NCBI GenBank assembly: GCA_900208305.1
Contig: OAPG01000010.1
Span: 1 to 64,000, forward strand
From: Melanopsichium pennsylvanicum
Lineage: Eukaryota > Basidiomycota > Ustilaginomycetes > Ustilaginales
Length of the DNA stretch: 64,000 bases
Reading direction: 5' to 3'
Shown here: piece after piece, positions 19,639 through 29,722 of the stretch
Position numbering within the stretch: the stretch's first letter is position 1
Layout of the letters: each line of letters starts with the position of its first letter
The notes under the pieces: generated by a model
The model's database searches: none
Told to the model about the DNA's origin: nothing
The model's input: the letters and a program-made list of their open reading frames with translations, nothing else
Made by a program: the position numbers and the translations under genes

Positions 19639-20130
19639 CTATTCTTGCTTTTGTTAATGTTGGTTTGGATTGCCATGCTGTCATTTTGTATAATAGTGGC
19701 ACTGGACTGTTTGAAAGTCACTTGTGTGCCCTCAGTTGTCAAAGCAGGATTAGATAACAGGTTTGTATTCAAGTTAGGTACATGAAGAACATCCAACAAT
19801 GGTATGATCTCATTTCCTACTTGCAGGCTTGCGTCACCAATTGCTTTGACCTTAAGCTTTTCCTGGCCTGCGGTACCAGAATATCCTTTCTTGCTGGCTG
19901 GACTGATCAGCTTGCTTGCATTGTTCACCATGTGGTGTGTTGCACCTGAGTTGAGGATGAAAAAGTTGTGCTGCTGTTGCCTGGAGTCGCTTGTTGAGAG
20001 AGTGCACTTGCGTCCCTTTTTGGCGTCTTTGCTGGTAAGCTGGATAGGGTCCTGGGGTTGCTGTGGGGGGCAGAAAATTGCAATGTGGCCAGGTTGACCA
20101 CATTTGCAGCACTTGGCTGGAGCTTTAGGG
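19617..20130 (-). pseudogene. Copia gag zinc knuckle and protease fragment
   Basis: Minus-strand frame with a nucleocapsid zinc knuckle CCKCGQPGHIAIFC (C-x2-C-x4-H-x4-C) followed by the protease active-site region ILNSGATHHM. The canonical copia protease motif is D-S-G-A, so the catalytic Asp reads Asn. The gag region upstream is cut off at 20130 by a fragment of LTR family C. The frame ends at 19617. Confidence 0.85.
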
Positions 20131-20542
20131 TGTCACAGGGACTCAGAATGAGTCTGGATGAAACCCTTGATTTTATCAGTTTTCATATTGAGTTCCGGTA
20201 AAAGGTGGATTTCCAGCCAATTTTGGTTGGACACTTGCCAGAAGCCGTAAATGGGGACCAGGGACACCATGGAGGGCCGCTACAAAGGTTGGAAGGATCT
20301 CCAGCAGGTACAGAGGGTCCAGATAACAGGCGCAGTAGGATTTGGGGTCAAGCAATAGGCAGCTACTGGCTCTGGTAGCCAGCACTGATAAGCACAGGGG
20401 CCAAATCCAGTGTACACAGGCACAAAGGCAGCTAGGGAGGCTAGCTGTTGATAAGGGGCCCTGACAAGAGGGATCCTGATAAGAACTTCAAGCAGGGCTT
20501 GATAGATATAAGAGGGCATTTGTTTCAATTGTGGAGGAGCAG
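20131..20542 (-). mobile_element. LTR family C fragment, reverse orientation, inside the copia gag region
   Basis: The sequence from TGTCACAGGGACTCAG to TTGTGGAGGAGCAG matches, as reverse complement, the 3' part of the family C element (about 25281-25690) with very few differences over some 400 bp. It begins with TGT, as expected for an LTR end. The other end stops inside the LTR unit and runs into unrelated bases containing TTAGGGTTAGG (20546-20556). It is a truncated copy, or one produced by recombination. Confidence 0.8.
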
Positions 20543-20667
20543 AGGTTAGGGTTAGGCTAGTTGACTCAGTGGGTTGTGGGCGGTGCAGATGAGCATCATG
20601 GTGCAGTCTAGGAGGGCTACTGTGTCTATGCAGGGCGGCATGCTGGCTTGAGTTGGGCTTTGCTGAG

Positions 20668-20684
20668 CCTCAGACTCTTAACCA
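20668..20684 (-). other. Copia primer-binding site candidate
   Basis: Directly inside the 5' LTR (minus strand) the sequence reads TGGTTAAGAGTCTGAGG. It starts with TGG, as needed to pair with the CCA end of a tRNA primer. The tRNA identity was not determined. Confidence 0.45.
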
Positions 20685-20908
20685 GTTGTAGCAATTGCTG
20701 TTGCTAACTGTTGTATTGCTTGTGGTGTGCTATATACATGAGTATTGGCTTTGCTTAATCTAACAGCTGAGCTAGCCAGGAGTCTTAGCTCCAAGCTATC
20801 AAATCTCATTGGTCAGTCTAAGAACTATGCATCAGTCAGGCCAGTAGCGGTTGGCTCTGTTAGGTCTTCGTCGCGTAAAGTTGGATCTTCATCGCGTCGC
20901 TTCAACTG
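20685..20908 (-). repeat. Copia 5' LTR (right copy)
   Basis: 224 bp matching 15490-15713, with 10 transition differences. Right flank AATCA. The LTR lies only about 225 bp upstream of the ELO start codon on the opposite strand. Confidence 0.92.
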
Positions 20909-21133
20909 AATCAATCTTGAATGGAAAAAGAAATATAAATCAAAAGCGAACAAACTCAGATCGACAGCTCGCTTGCTGAGTTCATCGATCCGAGTTCACT
21001 TTGCCGACCGGAGCGAGCAGACATTCGTGCATGTGTTTACAAAATCATCAGATCATCATTGTTTCATCCTTCATTCCTTTGCTTCGTCTTCACTTCTACC
21101 ACCAATCTCACCTCATCGGTCATATCGCCCACG

Positions 21134-22477
21134 ATGACAACATTCTTCGGCCTCAAGACCAAATCGTACCCACTCGATCCGACACATAACCCCGACTTCA
21201 CTGCGTGGGAGACACTCTTCGCTCCACACCCTCGTTATCCCTTCAACGATGACAACATTCTTCGCCGCTTCTTCTCGCAACCCATATTTGCTTTCTCACT
21301 CAACCCTGTCCTCCCCTTTGCCTTCTCGCTTATCTACTATATCCTCGCACACTCCGCAAACTCATTCGTTAAACGCATTGGCAACAAAGACTACACCAAA
21401 GGCCCCTCGTTTCCCGCAAAGCTACTGCGCTTCTTGATACTTGTGCACAATGCGGGCTTGGCCGTTTACTCGGGATGGACATTCGCTATGATGTTCCCAT
21501 ACGTCGTTGATTTCTTCCTGCAAGGCTACAAAGCGGCAGGATACGATGGCGTCAAACTTGCACTGTGTTCCATGCCAACCAATTGCCCTCATCTCGGCAA
21601 GTACGCCTACTTATTCTACCTCAGCAAGTACTACGAAGTGTTCGATAGTGTCATTCTGCTGTTGAAGGGAAAGAGGGTATCCAATTTGCAAAGTTACCAT
21701 CATGCAGGCGCCATCATCTGCATGTGGATCGCATATCGTTATCAGAGCCAGCCAGTTTGGGGTAAGTCGGCCATCGCTCCCACTCGCCTTTTCTCCTCGT
21801 GCGGTCCCCACCATCCCTCGCGTTTCTCCCGCCTCGTTTCACTAACACCCTCTTCGTACCCGACATTATCACTTGTATCAATGCTTGGACCGACACAGTC
21901 TTTTGCGTATTCAACAGCTTCGTCCACACATTCATGTACACCTACTACCTCTTCTCCGCGCTCCGTCTCCCCTTCCCCCGCGTGCTCAAGCGAAACCTCA
22001 CGACCATGCAAATCGCACAGATTGCCTTAGGGACCTTCCTCACAAATCTCTATCTTTTCATTCATCTGCGACCTAGCAGAGTCGTCGACGGATTCAAGGC
22101 CAATAGAGTCGTGTCTTGGTACCAGCCAAACGCGACCAAGGACGAAAGCGTATTCATCCATGCCCTTGTCAGAGAAGCATCGAACAATCCCTCAAGCTGT
22201 GTACAGACGACTGGTGCCGAACTAGCGTTGCACGTCAATACGATGTACATGTTCGTAAGTATCACCGATCCAACTCTTAGTGTGTAGTCATTGAGATCTG
22301 GCGTGAGAGCAGGCATCAGGAACAAGAGCACTGATGACCAGCGTCTTGCATTTTCGACTGTGTTAACAGCCTCTGCTCGCCTTGTTCTTCAACTTTTTCA
22401 TGCGCTCTTACCTTCAAAAATCTTCGAATGTCAATAACGGTGATGCGAACAAGGGAGTGGCTGCTAAGGAGAAGTAG
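21134..22477 (+). CDS. ELO-family very-long-chain fatty acid elongase (3-ketoacyl-CoA synthase)
   Basis: Three exons, 21134-21761, 21899-22254 and 22370-22477, encoding 363 residues. All introns are GT-AG with GTAAGT donors, and phases close. Seen: the SKYYEVFDS segment (Lys165, Glu168, Asp171) typical of ELO proteins, and the catalytic histidine box LQSYHHAGA with His189 and His190. After the first intron comes VFNSFVHTFMYTYY. Several hydrophobic membrane segments and a Lys-rich C-terminus (VAAKEK, a possible ER-retention signal) are present. ELO proteins condense acyl-CoA with malonyl-CoA in the ER membrane. The short upstream region (220 bp) is bounded by the copia LTR. Confidence 0.93.
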
Positions 22478-22777
22478 TTAAGTCCAGCGGGATCAGTGCG
22501 ACCCTTCATTGCTTGCTACCACAGGTGCAGCAACCTCTATCAGGAGGAAGACCCGCTTTCATCGGTCTCATAATTATGGCTCCCCTTCGCGGAGTCGGCG
22601 CTCGAGAACGACTATCAATATCTACCAGCAGATACCGTACATTCCCGCTTGCTGGGCGGCGCGTTCGTACCTTCGACGAAAGGCTCGAAGATGCAGCGTT
22701 GGGGCGATTGATTAAAACTCGAGTTCGCGGGGCAAGTGTAATACGAGGCAAATTACAAAGAACACGCTATCTTCAGC
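22478..22777. other. Spacer after ELO
   Basis: Short ORFs overlap here on both strands without motifs. No gene is called. Confidence 0.4.
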
Positions 22778-23440
22778 ATGGAACATGAAATCTCGCTCTC
22801 GATGCCCTTTACTTCGAGCTACGTGCATGTTCCTTATCTATGGCTTTTGGCAGATCCCCGTCCAAATTTGGCCAGAACTCCCTGTTTCAAATTGAAGTCC
22901 AATGAAACTAGGGAATTCATCCAGTTTGATGCTTTGTGCTCTGTAACAGAGTCTGCATGGACTGATATTCTGAACAAGTTCAACGCTGCTGCTTCTCTGC
23001 ATGATATTCCTCAGCAAGATTTGCATGGTCTCAAGCAGACATTCCAGGATGCAATCAAGAAGCATAGGGCTCAATACAAGAGACTTGCACATGCAACAGG
23101 AATCAACAAGGATATGGACAAATATGTGCAGATGCTGGATGATTACATTTGTATCAAAGAAAGTGCAATCTTGGGTGGTTGTTGCAGCCCAAGAGAATGG
23201 ACAGCTACCAAGCTGAACAATGTAGATTGTGATTGTTGGCAGTTTACAGAAATCTTGGCCAACATTGGGGCATCTCCACTTCAAACATCACCATTGGGTC
23301 AAGCAGCCTCTGCCATCTCAGATTTGCCTGAGTCCATGCCAATGACCACATGCTGTCAGCAAGCAGAGGGTTCCCAACTCAGTCCTGGGGAAGGCAGCAA
23401 CACACCCAGTCAGCCTCACTCAGAGGCGCAACCATTCTGA
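22778..23440 (+). CDS. Hypothetical protein, possibly Myb/SANT-like and transposon-derived
   Basis: An ORF of 220 residues ending TGA, with a second Met at residue 9. The middle (about 50-110) is predicted-helical in look: SAWTDILNKFN...LKQTFQDAIKKHRAQYKRLAHATG. It resembles the trihelix/Myb-SANT-like pattern W...F...LK..F...K..Y..L, often encoded beside PIF/Harbinger transposases. The C-terminus is Ser/Gln/Pro-rich. It lies in repeat-rich DNA, so it may be a transposon accessory gene. Recognition is tentative. Confidence 0.4.
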   Translation: MEHEISLSMPFTSSYVHVPYLWLLADPRPNLARTPCFKLKSNETREFIQFDALCSVTESAWTDILNKFNAAASLHDIPQQDLHGLKQTFQDAIKKHRAQYKRLAHATGINKDMDKYVQMLDDYICIKESAILGGCCSPREWTATKLNNVDCDCWQFTEILANIGASPLQTSPLGQAASAISDLPESMPMTTCCQQAEGSQLSPGEGSNTPSQPHSEAQPF

Positions 23441-23580
23441 ACAAGTTGCCAACATTCTAGCCTCTACTGCTGAAAGTATGGACAGACATTGCAAAGATGA
23501 GCAATCTTATAGAATCTTATAGGTAGCAACACCTTCAATACCTCAGGGAACAATCTGCAGCGCAAACACAACTGGCACAG

Positions 23581-23793
23581 TTGCAGATGACTCTCAACAC
23601 GCAGATACAGTCAAGGATAATGGCAAAGATGGAGTCTTTGGAATATCAGATTTGGCAATTGGAGGAGAACAGCTCCTCAATGAAGTCAATGATGTACCAA
23701 ATGATGTCAATGCTATCACAGATTGCTCAGAGAGGTCCTTCAGGGAGCACCTTGGAGACTATTCCTCAAGAAACAACACCCTTTCTGCATTGA
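23581..23793 (+). CDS. Short Met/Gln-rich coiled-coil ORF
   Basis: 70 codons. The sequence is rich in Met, Gln and Ser, with heptad-like hydrophobic spacing (MAKMESLEYQIWQLEENSSS). It lies 140 bp after the preceding ORF on the same strand and could be its displaced 3' portion. No family was recognised. Confidence 0.25.
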   Translation: MQMTLNTQIQSRIMAKMESLEYQIWQLEENSSSMKSMMYQMMSMLSQIAQRGPSGSTLETIPQETTPFLH

Positions 23794-23986
23794 TATTGTG
23801 ACTCTTTTGTTGTTTCTGATGCAAGCACACCATCTTAATTGCTGTCAAAGTTTGCATCAACCATCTCAATTGTGCACAGGATTGTTTGGTAGCTTTGAAT
23901 AGATATCATTCTTGAATTGCACTATTGTATATACTTATAATCAAATGATATCTTCTACCTGTATCTCTTCTTTATTGTCTGCCATT

Positions 23987-25960
23987 TGTTAGAAAGCACC
24001 AAGGGTCTTATATTGCCAGAGTATGGGGATGCTGGGCAGCTTGGTACACAAAGATTAGAGCTTGCATGAGAGGTATCTACATGATGATTGTGAACAGGGA
24101 TAGTTTACTTGTATTGAGTGGTGCTCCCCTATGGGTGATGCAGCTATATAATTCAGTTGACAACCTCCAGGAAGGTGGGTGCTGGAGGCCAGGGTAAGGC
24201 AGGGGGAAGGTAGGGGGCTGCAGCACTGGTTGTGCAGGTCACGTGGGTGCCGCTGGATTCTGTCAGGGGCCAATGTGCCTAACTTGGGATTCAATTTCAT
24301 ATCCAATGAAACCTGGGGTTTTATTGTGTTTCAAAATGAAACCGCTGGAAGTGCATGTTCTATCAAATTTCAAAATGAAACCCACAAGCAGTGCGTATCT
24401 GGTTTTGTTCTGAGATCTGCTGGAACCATTCCAAGTCAACTAGTGTTAGTGCCCCACCAACCGTAGTCCAAAGAGTGGGCGCTTGGCCCCCCCTCCTGAT
24501 TGAGCAACCTTTGCCATTGAGCCACAACCAATCCTCTCCGGATCCCTTGCAGAGGAGCGGTTGGCCTAACACAACCCTCCTACCATCCAACCGCGGCTGG
24601 CCCCTCCGTAAGCAGAATATGGCCGTTGGCAACCTAACATTGTAGCACCGCGGTGGGAGGTAGCTACCGCAGTTGGCACAGGAGGTGGTTGATAGTCCTT
24701 GGACCCTACCACCCCGCCCCTGCCCGACATGAGGTTGCCTCCAGACCTCTGTTGCATGTATTACTTAGTTAGCTCTATAGCAATGCAGTAGTGTGCTCTG
24801 ACCCCAACCGCCTGTGTTGCCTACGCCTACGACCCCTCCGTACCTGTAGACCCTACTCCGGCTGTAGCCGCCCAGCGGTACCTAGACCCTACGGCCTTAA
24901 AAACTAGCCTCTGTGAACACCGCGTTCAGCGGTAATGCGGCTTGTCCAAATGATTGTATGACCTGCGCTATACACAAGTGTTCTTGATGCAAGCGCTGGT
25001 CACTGTCTACAATGTCTCCTGGGAACTTGGGAGCCGTTGTCACTGTCTGATAAGGCTACAGTGTGGGCTCTGTTGCTGCGGTTGAGGTTCCACCTACAGT
25101 GGAGGTGCTGTAGTGTCAGTAGAGGTGCTGACAAATTGTTGATGGTGTTTGGTTTCTCCAATGAGGAAGACACAAACACTGTAATGCTGCAACACCTGGT
25201 GATTGCAGCAGAGACGAGAAGTAGGTACTGAGAAACTTATAACATATAACTAAGGTAATGAATAATAGAGTGGATGAGCCCTGCTCCTCCACAATTGAAA
25301 CAAATGCCCTCTTATATCTATCAAGCCCTGCTTGAAGTTCTTATCAGGATCCCTCTTGTCAGGGCCCCTTATCAACAGCTAGCCTCCCTAGCTGCCTTTG
25401 TGCCTGTGTACACTGGATTCGGCCCCTGTGCTTATCAGTGCTGGCTACCAGAGCCAGTAGCTGCCTATTGCTTGACCCCAAATCCTACTGCGCCTGTTGT
25501 CTGGACCCTCTGTACCTGCTGGAGATCCTTCCAACCCTTGTAGCGGCCCTCTACCGCGTCTGGTCTCCTTCCATGGCTTCCGGCTAGTGTCCCACCAAAA
25601 ACAGCTGGAAACCCACATTTACCGGAATTCAATATGAGACCCAATAAAATCAAGGGTTTCAACCAGACTCATTCTGAGTCCCTGTAACACCCATCTACAG
25701 CTTCTGGCAAGTGTCCAACCAAAATCAGCTGGAAACCCACCTTTTACCATAACTCAATACAAAACCTGATAAAATCAAGGGTTTCATACAGACTTATTCT
25801 GAGTCCCATTAAGGGTTTCATCTGGACTCATTCTGAGTCCCTGTAACAGATTCCCACCAATTGTGCAGAATGCACAGGTGGTGCAGGAGATGTGGAGGTG
25901 CCAGGTGCAATTGGCAATGGCTCCTCCCTTCATTGGGTGCACCATGGCAGGGTTCTAACA
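23987..25960 (-). mobile_element. LTR family B copy, reverse orientation, split by an LTR C insertion
   Basis: The left part 23987-24260 begins TGTTAGAAAGCACCAAGGGTC. The right part from 25849 on ends GGGTTCTAACA. Joined, they correspond to the reverse complement of the family B LTRs at 29723 and 58831. The split is exactly at the GATTC duplication of the inserted family C element. Outer flanks (CCATT and CATAG) do not form a perfect target duplication. Confidence 0.88.
24261..25848 (+). mobile_element. LTR family C, about 1.6-kb solo LTR or non-autonomous element
   Basis: 1588 bp from TGTCAGGGG to CTGTAACA, flanked by the perfect 5-bp duplication GATTC (24256-24260 and 25849-25853), inside an LTR B copy. 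It carries no transposon protein genes. Its right end contains a partial tandem duplication ending each time in CATTCTGAGTCCCTGTAACA (about 25570-25848). Relatives: a 412-bp inverted fragment at 20131 and a diverged copy at 4483. Confidence 0.9.
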
Positions 25961-28900
25961 CATAGCAATAGTTTGTGTGATACCATTGATTGCTCCCCAG
26001 AAGCAAGGCATCTGGAAATTGCAAAAGATGGCTGCCCTGTACTGATGCAGTTGCTGTGGTGAGACAAGGTGATGTTTTGAGCTTTGAACATCAATGAGAT
26101 GCCCCCAGTGTCTGTACAGTCACATGCTCATATGCCAAACAATGTGACTGATACAAGGAGGGGACTATCCATACTGACCCTCAAGAGACTTGTGCATGCA
26201 TCCCTGGAGCCATACACACAGATGTCTCAAATTTCCAGAGAGTGAAGCCTGTATTGGCCAGCCAATGACTCCAATCAAGCTCTTGTACAAGGTTTGCATA
26301 CAAGCGTGGCTTGAGAACCCTTAGTGGCTTCAATTGAAGTCCAGCAATCAAGGTCAGAGCTTGCATGATGTGGTGTGTAGACAAAGTCTTGAGTTGTTTG
26401 GCATGCGTGATCTTGTGCATGTGCTCCATGAGATGTTGGAATAGTATATAATGTTAAAATTGTGATTGCGGGGAAGTGTAGGGTGGAGCAAATACAATTG
26501 TGGCAACAAGACAGCCACAAATGCACTGCTGTTAGTGCACAACTTCACTTTCACTCATCATTTGTAAGCATAAAGATTGTATATATGTTACATTCCTCAC
26601 AACCACACGTCTTTCTTCAGCAGTTCTCATCAAGACGCAGACGACGTCGTGATGCAATGGACTCTTCATCGCGATGACTTTGCTCATGCACGCCTGCATC
26701 GAAATCCATCGAGACGACTCGAATTCATCGCGATGCAGGTGCACCGAAACTGCTCTATTGCCCCAAAATTAGATGGAACGGCGTAAAAATGGACTCAGGA
26801 TGAAATGATGGGATTTCATGCGTTTCAAGGAATGCCTGCATTGTGCACACCAGTCCCTGCATCAAACATGTAAAGGATAGCTTCGTAAGTGGCCGCTCGG
26901 AGGGCTCGTGATGTTTTCAAATCACCGATGTTGGAAACGAGCTAATGAGGACACGCTGAGCCTATGGATTTGGTCAAGTGACTCTTGCCCGGTGGCTACC
27001 TCGGGTAGTCCATCAGCCAAAGCCACACAAAAATGGCTTGTTACTTGGCTGCTCATTTACGGTTCTGATTTTTCAGAAACATGAGCGCCCGCCTAATTGA
27101 CTTTAATACGCAAAAGCGTGATTAAGGACCAAATTGTCTGTGCCTTTCTGGTCCATATTCATGAAAGAAAAAGAAAAAGAAAAAGAAAAAGAAAAAGAAA
27201 AAGAAAAAGAAAGAAAAAAGGACAAAAAAAACAAAGAAGGTCATGGACAACGGAATAGAATGTGTTCAGATTAAGAAAAGCACGAATGAGGATTGTCAGC
27301 CACCGCAGGAGCCATCCGGGATTGCTGAACAGTCACCACCGCCTAAAATTGCCAACTCAATTGGCTCTTCACATATGCTTTCGGGAAAAATACAAAGATT
27401 GAGTTCGAGGAGCCACCTTCAATCGGGTGGTAATTTTTTTGCAAAATAGCGTCAAGCCCAAGCAAAGTCTAGAGCCTGCTCAAATTTAATCTTCTTTTTT
27501 TTCGATATTAATTTGTGTTGCTAGTCGCGTGGCTCACTTTACCGTGCTATCACTCATACAAGTGCGTTCTGAATCTTATCGTGTTGACGTTTTGTCTTTG
27601 AGTCAAATGGTGTACAAAGACAAGCGCGTGAAAGCATCGATGTGCATAAAGAAGTCATATTTGAAGACACACAGGCATGATTAAATTTTCAGCCCAGCAG
27701 CCGTCCCAGATCATGGCCTCGATAAAAAGGTGATCGAATCTTGATAAGCGTGGTACGTACATAGCTGGCTAGTACATCAGGTACGGAATATGACAAGAAT
27801 GCCAATACATACACACCGATTTTTTCAAGGAGGACCATGAAAAATATCAAGTACGCGCAACGGCACCAGCAAGATTGAATCAGCTATTTCCAGACATATT
27901 GGAACAAATCTGGGTAGCCACCACGAGTGAATGCCAAAGTGGCTTTGGAATAGTCACCCCTACAAATTTGGCATTTTGTGCGGCAGCCACACTGTCTCAA
28001 CTTAAAATATAACGCCGACTCATAGGCCGGACGCCCAAGAAAAGTGAAGAGACTGCAAATGAAAGACTGCTGCAGCCGAGATCTCGAATGTACAAGATGA
28101 TGATCTTGAATAGTCTGGATGAATTTTTTTTTGCAAATTCGGGATGAACATTGAAATCGTGCTGATTAGATTACTCATCATGTCGTAGAAAAAGGGGAAG
28201 GTGTCCCAGCCACGAATTTCGGAGCCAGCAGAGACGCCAAACGGGCTCCCCTCTGTCGGCGTCGTCACCTATCATTTATTTCTCACCATATGAGAGCAAG
28301 ACTGACCGTTCTAATCCCTCTGATTATGCGGTCATTAATTCAGACATATTGCCGTTGGAGTGTAAAAATTTGGTCCCAGTCTTATGAGATCAGGCCAAAA
28401 CACGTAATAACAAATATGGCGAATGTCGCTGCATTATCTAAATAACGCTTCAGGCTTCAAAGAAATAGAAAGAAATAGAGCAAGATAAGCAGCACTCCGA
28501 ATTGGAGGACTTCTTGAGGATACGGACACACACAACTCATCCGAGCAAGCCTTTAAATCGGGGTCTAACAGCTTGCTTCTCGGGCGAGTACCAAAATTCC
28601 GTTTTTGCGGAACCTAGGATATTAGATTGGAGTAGCAACCAAAGAATTCTTCCAGGCTTCGGGAACCCTGTTTCACTTCTTACAGGATCAAAGTCGGGGT
28701 CTTTGAATTAAATATTTATGATTTTTGACAACCAGAGCTCACAGCCCACATCAAATCGAGGAGAATGAAGGTCGGGTTTGAGCAGCCTTCCGTAAAATGA
28801 CCTCGAAGCCCTGTTGTTGCAGCGATTTTCGAACGAATCGTCCATTTGAAAGTAGTTTCTCGAGTCCAGTCATGTCAACACTACGTTGCAGAGGAAACGA

Positions 28901-29062
28901 CGAGGTGGCCTCTTATTTGTATTATCTAAACAAGCCCAACAAGGGCGTGACAAGCAAAATAAACAATAGCGGACAAGAGAAAGTCAACTTCTTAACTCCT
29001 GAACTCCTGAACTCTCCTCCTTGAGGCTTTTAGTTTGGCAAAAGGTTGGAGATCAATTGCCA
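25961..29062. other. Gene-poor, repeat-decay interval
   Basis: No intact gene is supported over 3.1 kb. ORFs here are below 85 codons and mutually overlapping. A minus-strand frame near 25965-26030 reads FWGAINGIT, loosely like a Harbinger transposase motif (see findings). The rest looks non-coding, A/T-leaning and without an obvious terminal repeat. Confidence 0.5.
27163..27220. repeat. GAAAAA microsatellite
   Basis: About eight near-perfect tandem units of the hexamer GAAAAA on the plus strand, with a GAAAGAAAAAAG interruption at the end. Confidence 0.9.
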
Positions 29063-29537
29063 TTAGTTGCACCTCTGACCTTTGCCACCTTCCCAAGTGT
29101 ACGCATTGACCTTGGCGCAAATATGACTGTTTTGGCCGGATCCACCCTGAGAAACAATTTCTCCAAGATCCTCAATTGTGCTAGGTGTACCAGCAGTCTG
29201 GTTGAGGTTGATCTGGTAGGGAGTGGAGGCTGAGTACTTGGGCCAGTCCCCAGCTGCATTCGACTGCAAGTTGGAAGAGCTGTTGGATCCATCAACAAGG
29301 GCAGCAGATATGGACAGGTTGCCCTTGGTAACAAAGTTACTGTAGATGTTCATGAAAGCCTTCACAAAGTCAGGGGATTGAGCATTGGAGGGATGGCCAA
29401 AGTAGCCAACAATGTTGTTGCCATGGAGCGCTGGGACAATGCTGTACTGGTAGCATTAGGAAGAGTAGCCAGAGCCAGAGTAGGCCTCAGCCATCCAGTA
29501 GCTTGGGCAGACAAATGCAAGCTCTGCATAGATATTC
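29063..29537 (-). pseudogene. Carboxylesterase (type B) C-terminal fragment
   Basis: The minus-strand frame reads CPSYWMAEAY, then an in-frame TAA at 29458-29456, then YSIVPALHGNNIVGYFGHPS, FVKAFMNIYSNFVTKGN and AGDWPKYSASTPYQ. This is the pattern of the C-terminal third of type B carboxylesterases/lipases. The His in ALHGNN sits where their catalytic His lies. The N-terminal two thirds, with the Ser elbow and Glu, are absent. An AG acceptor-like TTGCAG precedes the fragment near 29540, so it may start at an old exon boundary. The stop codon and missing domain make it a pseudogene. Confidence 0.65.
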
Positions 29538-29610
29538 TGCAATGAGCATAATGTGATCAAAAGGAAGATCAAGGTGTCAGTGTGTGGTCAATGCTCATAT
29601 TTGTATCAAG

Positions 29611-29721
29611 ATGGGCAAAGGTGGCAAGACACAGTTCTCTGACTACTATGCACAGAATCATGCCAAGTTGGCTGGTCCAGGTCTACTCAAGCACAATTGC
29701 ATCTCATATATACCCAGGTGA
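29611..29721 (+). pseudogene. 5' part of an ORF split by LTR B (unknown protein)
   Basis: ATG 29611 opens a clean frame (MGKGGKTQFSDYYAQ...) of 36 codons that stops in the target duplication of the LTR B insertion at 29723. A plausible continuation lies beyond the LTR at 30908-31269. The protein family was not recognised. Confidence 0.35.
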
Positions 29722-29722
29722 G

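Larger units (their letters stand above)
15490..20908 (-). mobile_element. Ty1/copia LTR retrotransposon, decayed, minus orientation
   Basis: Bounded by two 224-bp direct repeats and flanked by the 5-bp duplication AATCA (15485-15489 and 20909-20913). Inside, on the minus strand, come a CCHC zinc knuckle, protease, integrase, reverse transcriptase and RNase H in Ty1/copia order. It is not functional: gag is largely missing, a family A LTR is inserted in RNase H, a family C fragment sits next to gag, there are frameshifts, and several catalytic Asp codons read Asn. The ends were set by the target duplication. An alternative TG...CA reading would move each end by about 2-3 bases but would then lack matching flanks. 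Confidence 0.92.

Noticed and set aside
20546..20556. TTAGGGTTAGG next to the family C fragment as a second interstitial telomere
   Set aside because: It is less than two full units and lies inside transposon sequence; chance or an insertion scar is as likely.
22513..22788. 91-codon ORF after ELO as a gene
   Set aside because: Overlapped by equally long ORFs on both strands, Arg-rich shadow composition, no motif.
27163..27220. GAAAAA tract as part of a CRISPR-like or satellite array
   Set aside because: It is a simple microsatellite with no spacers or longer unit.
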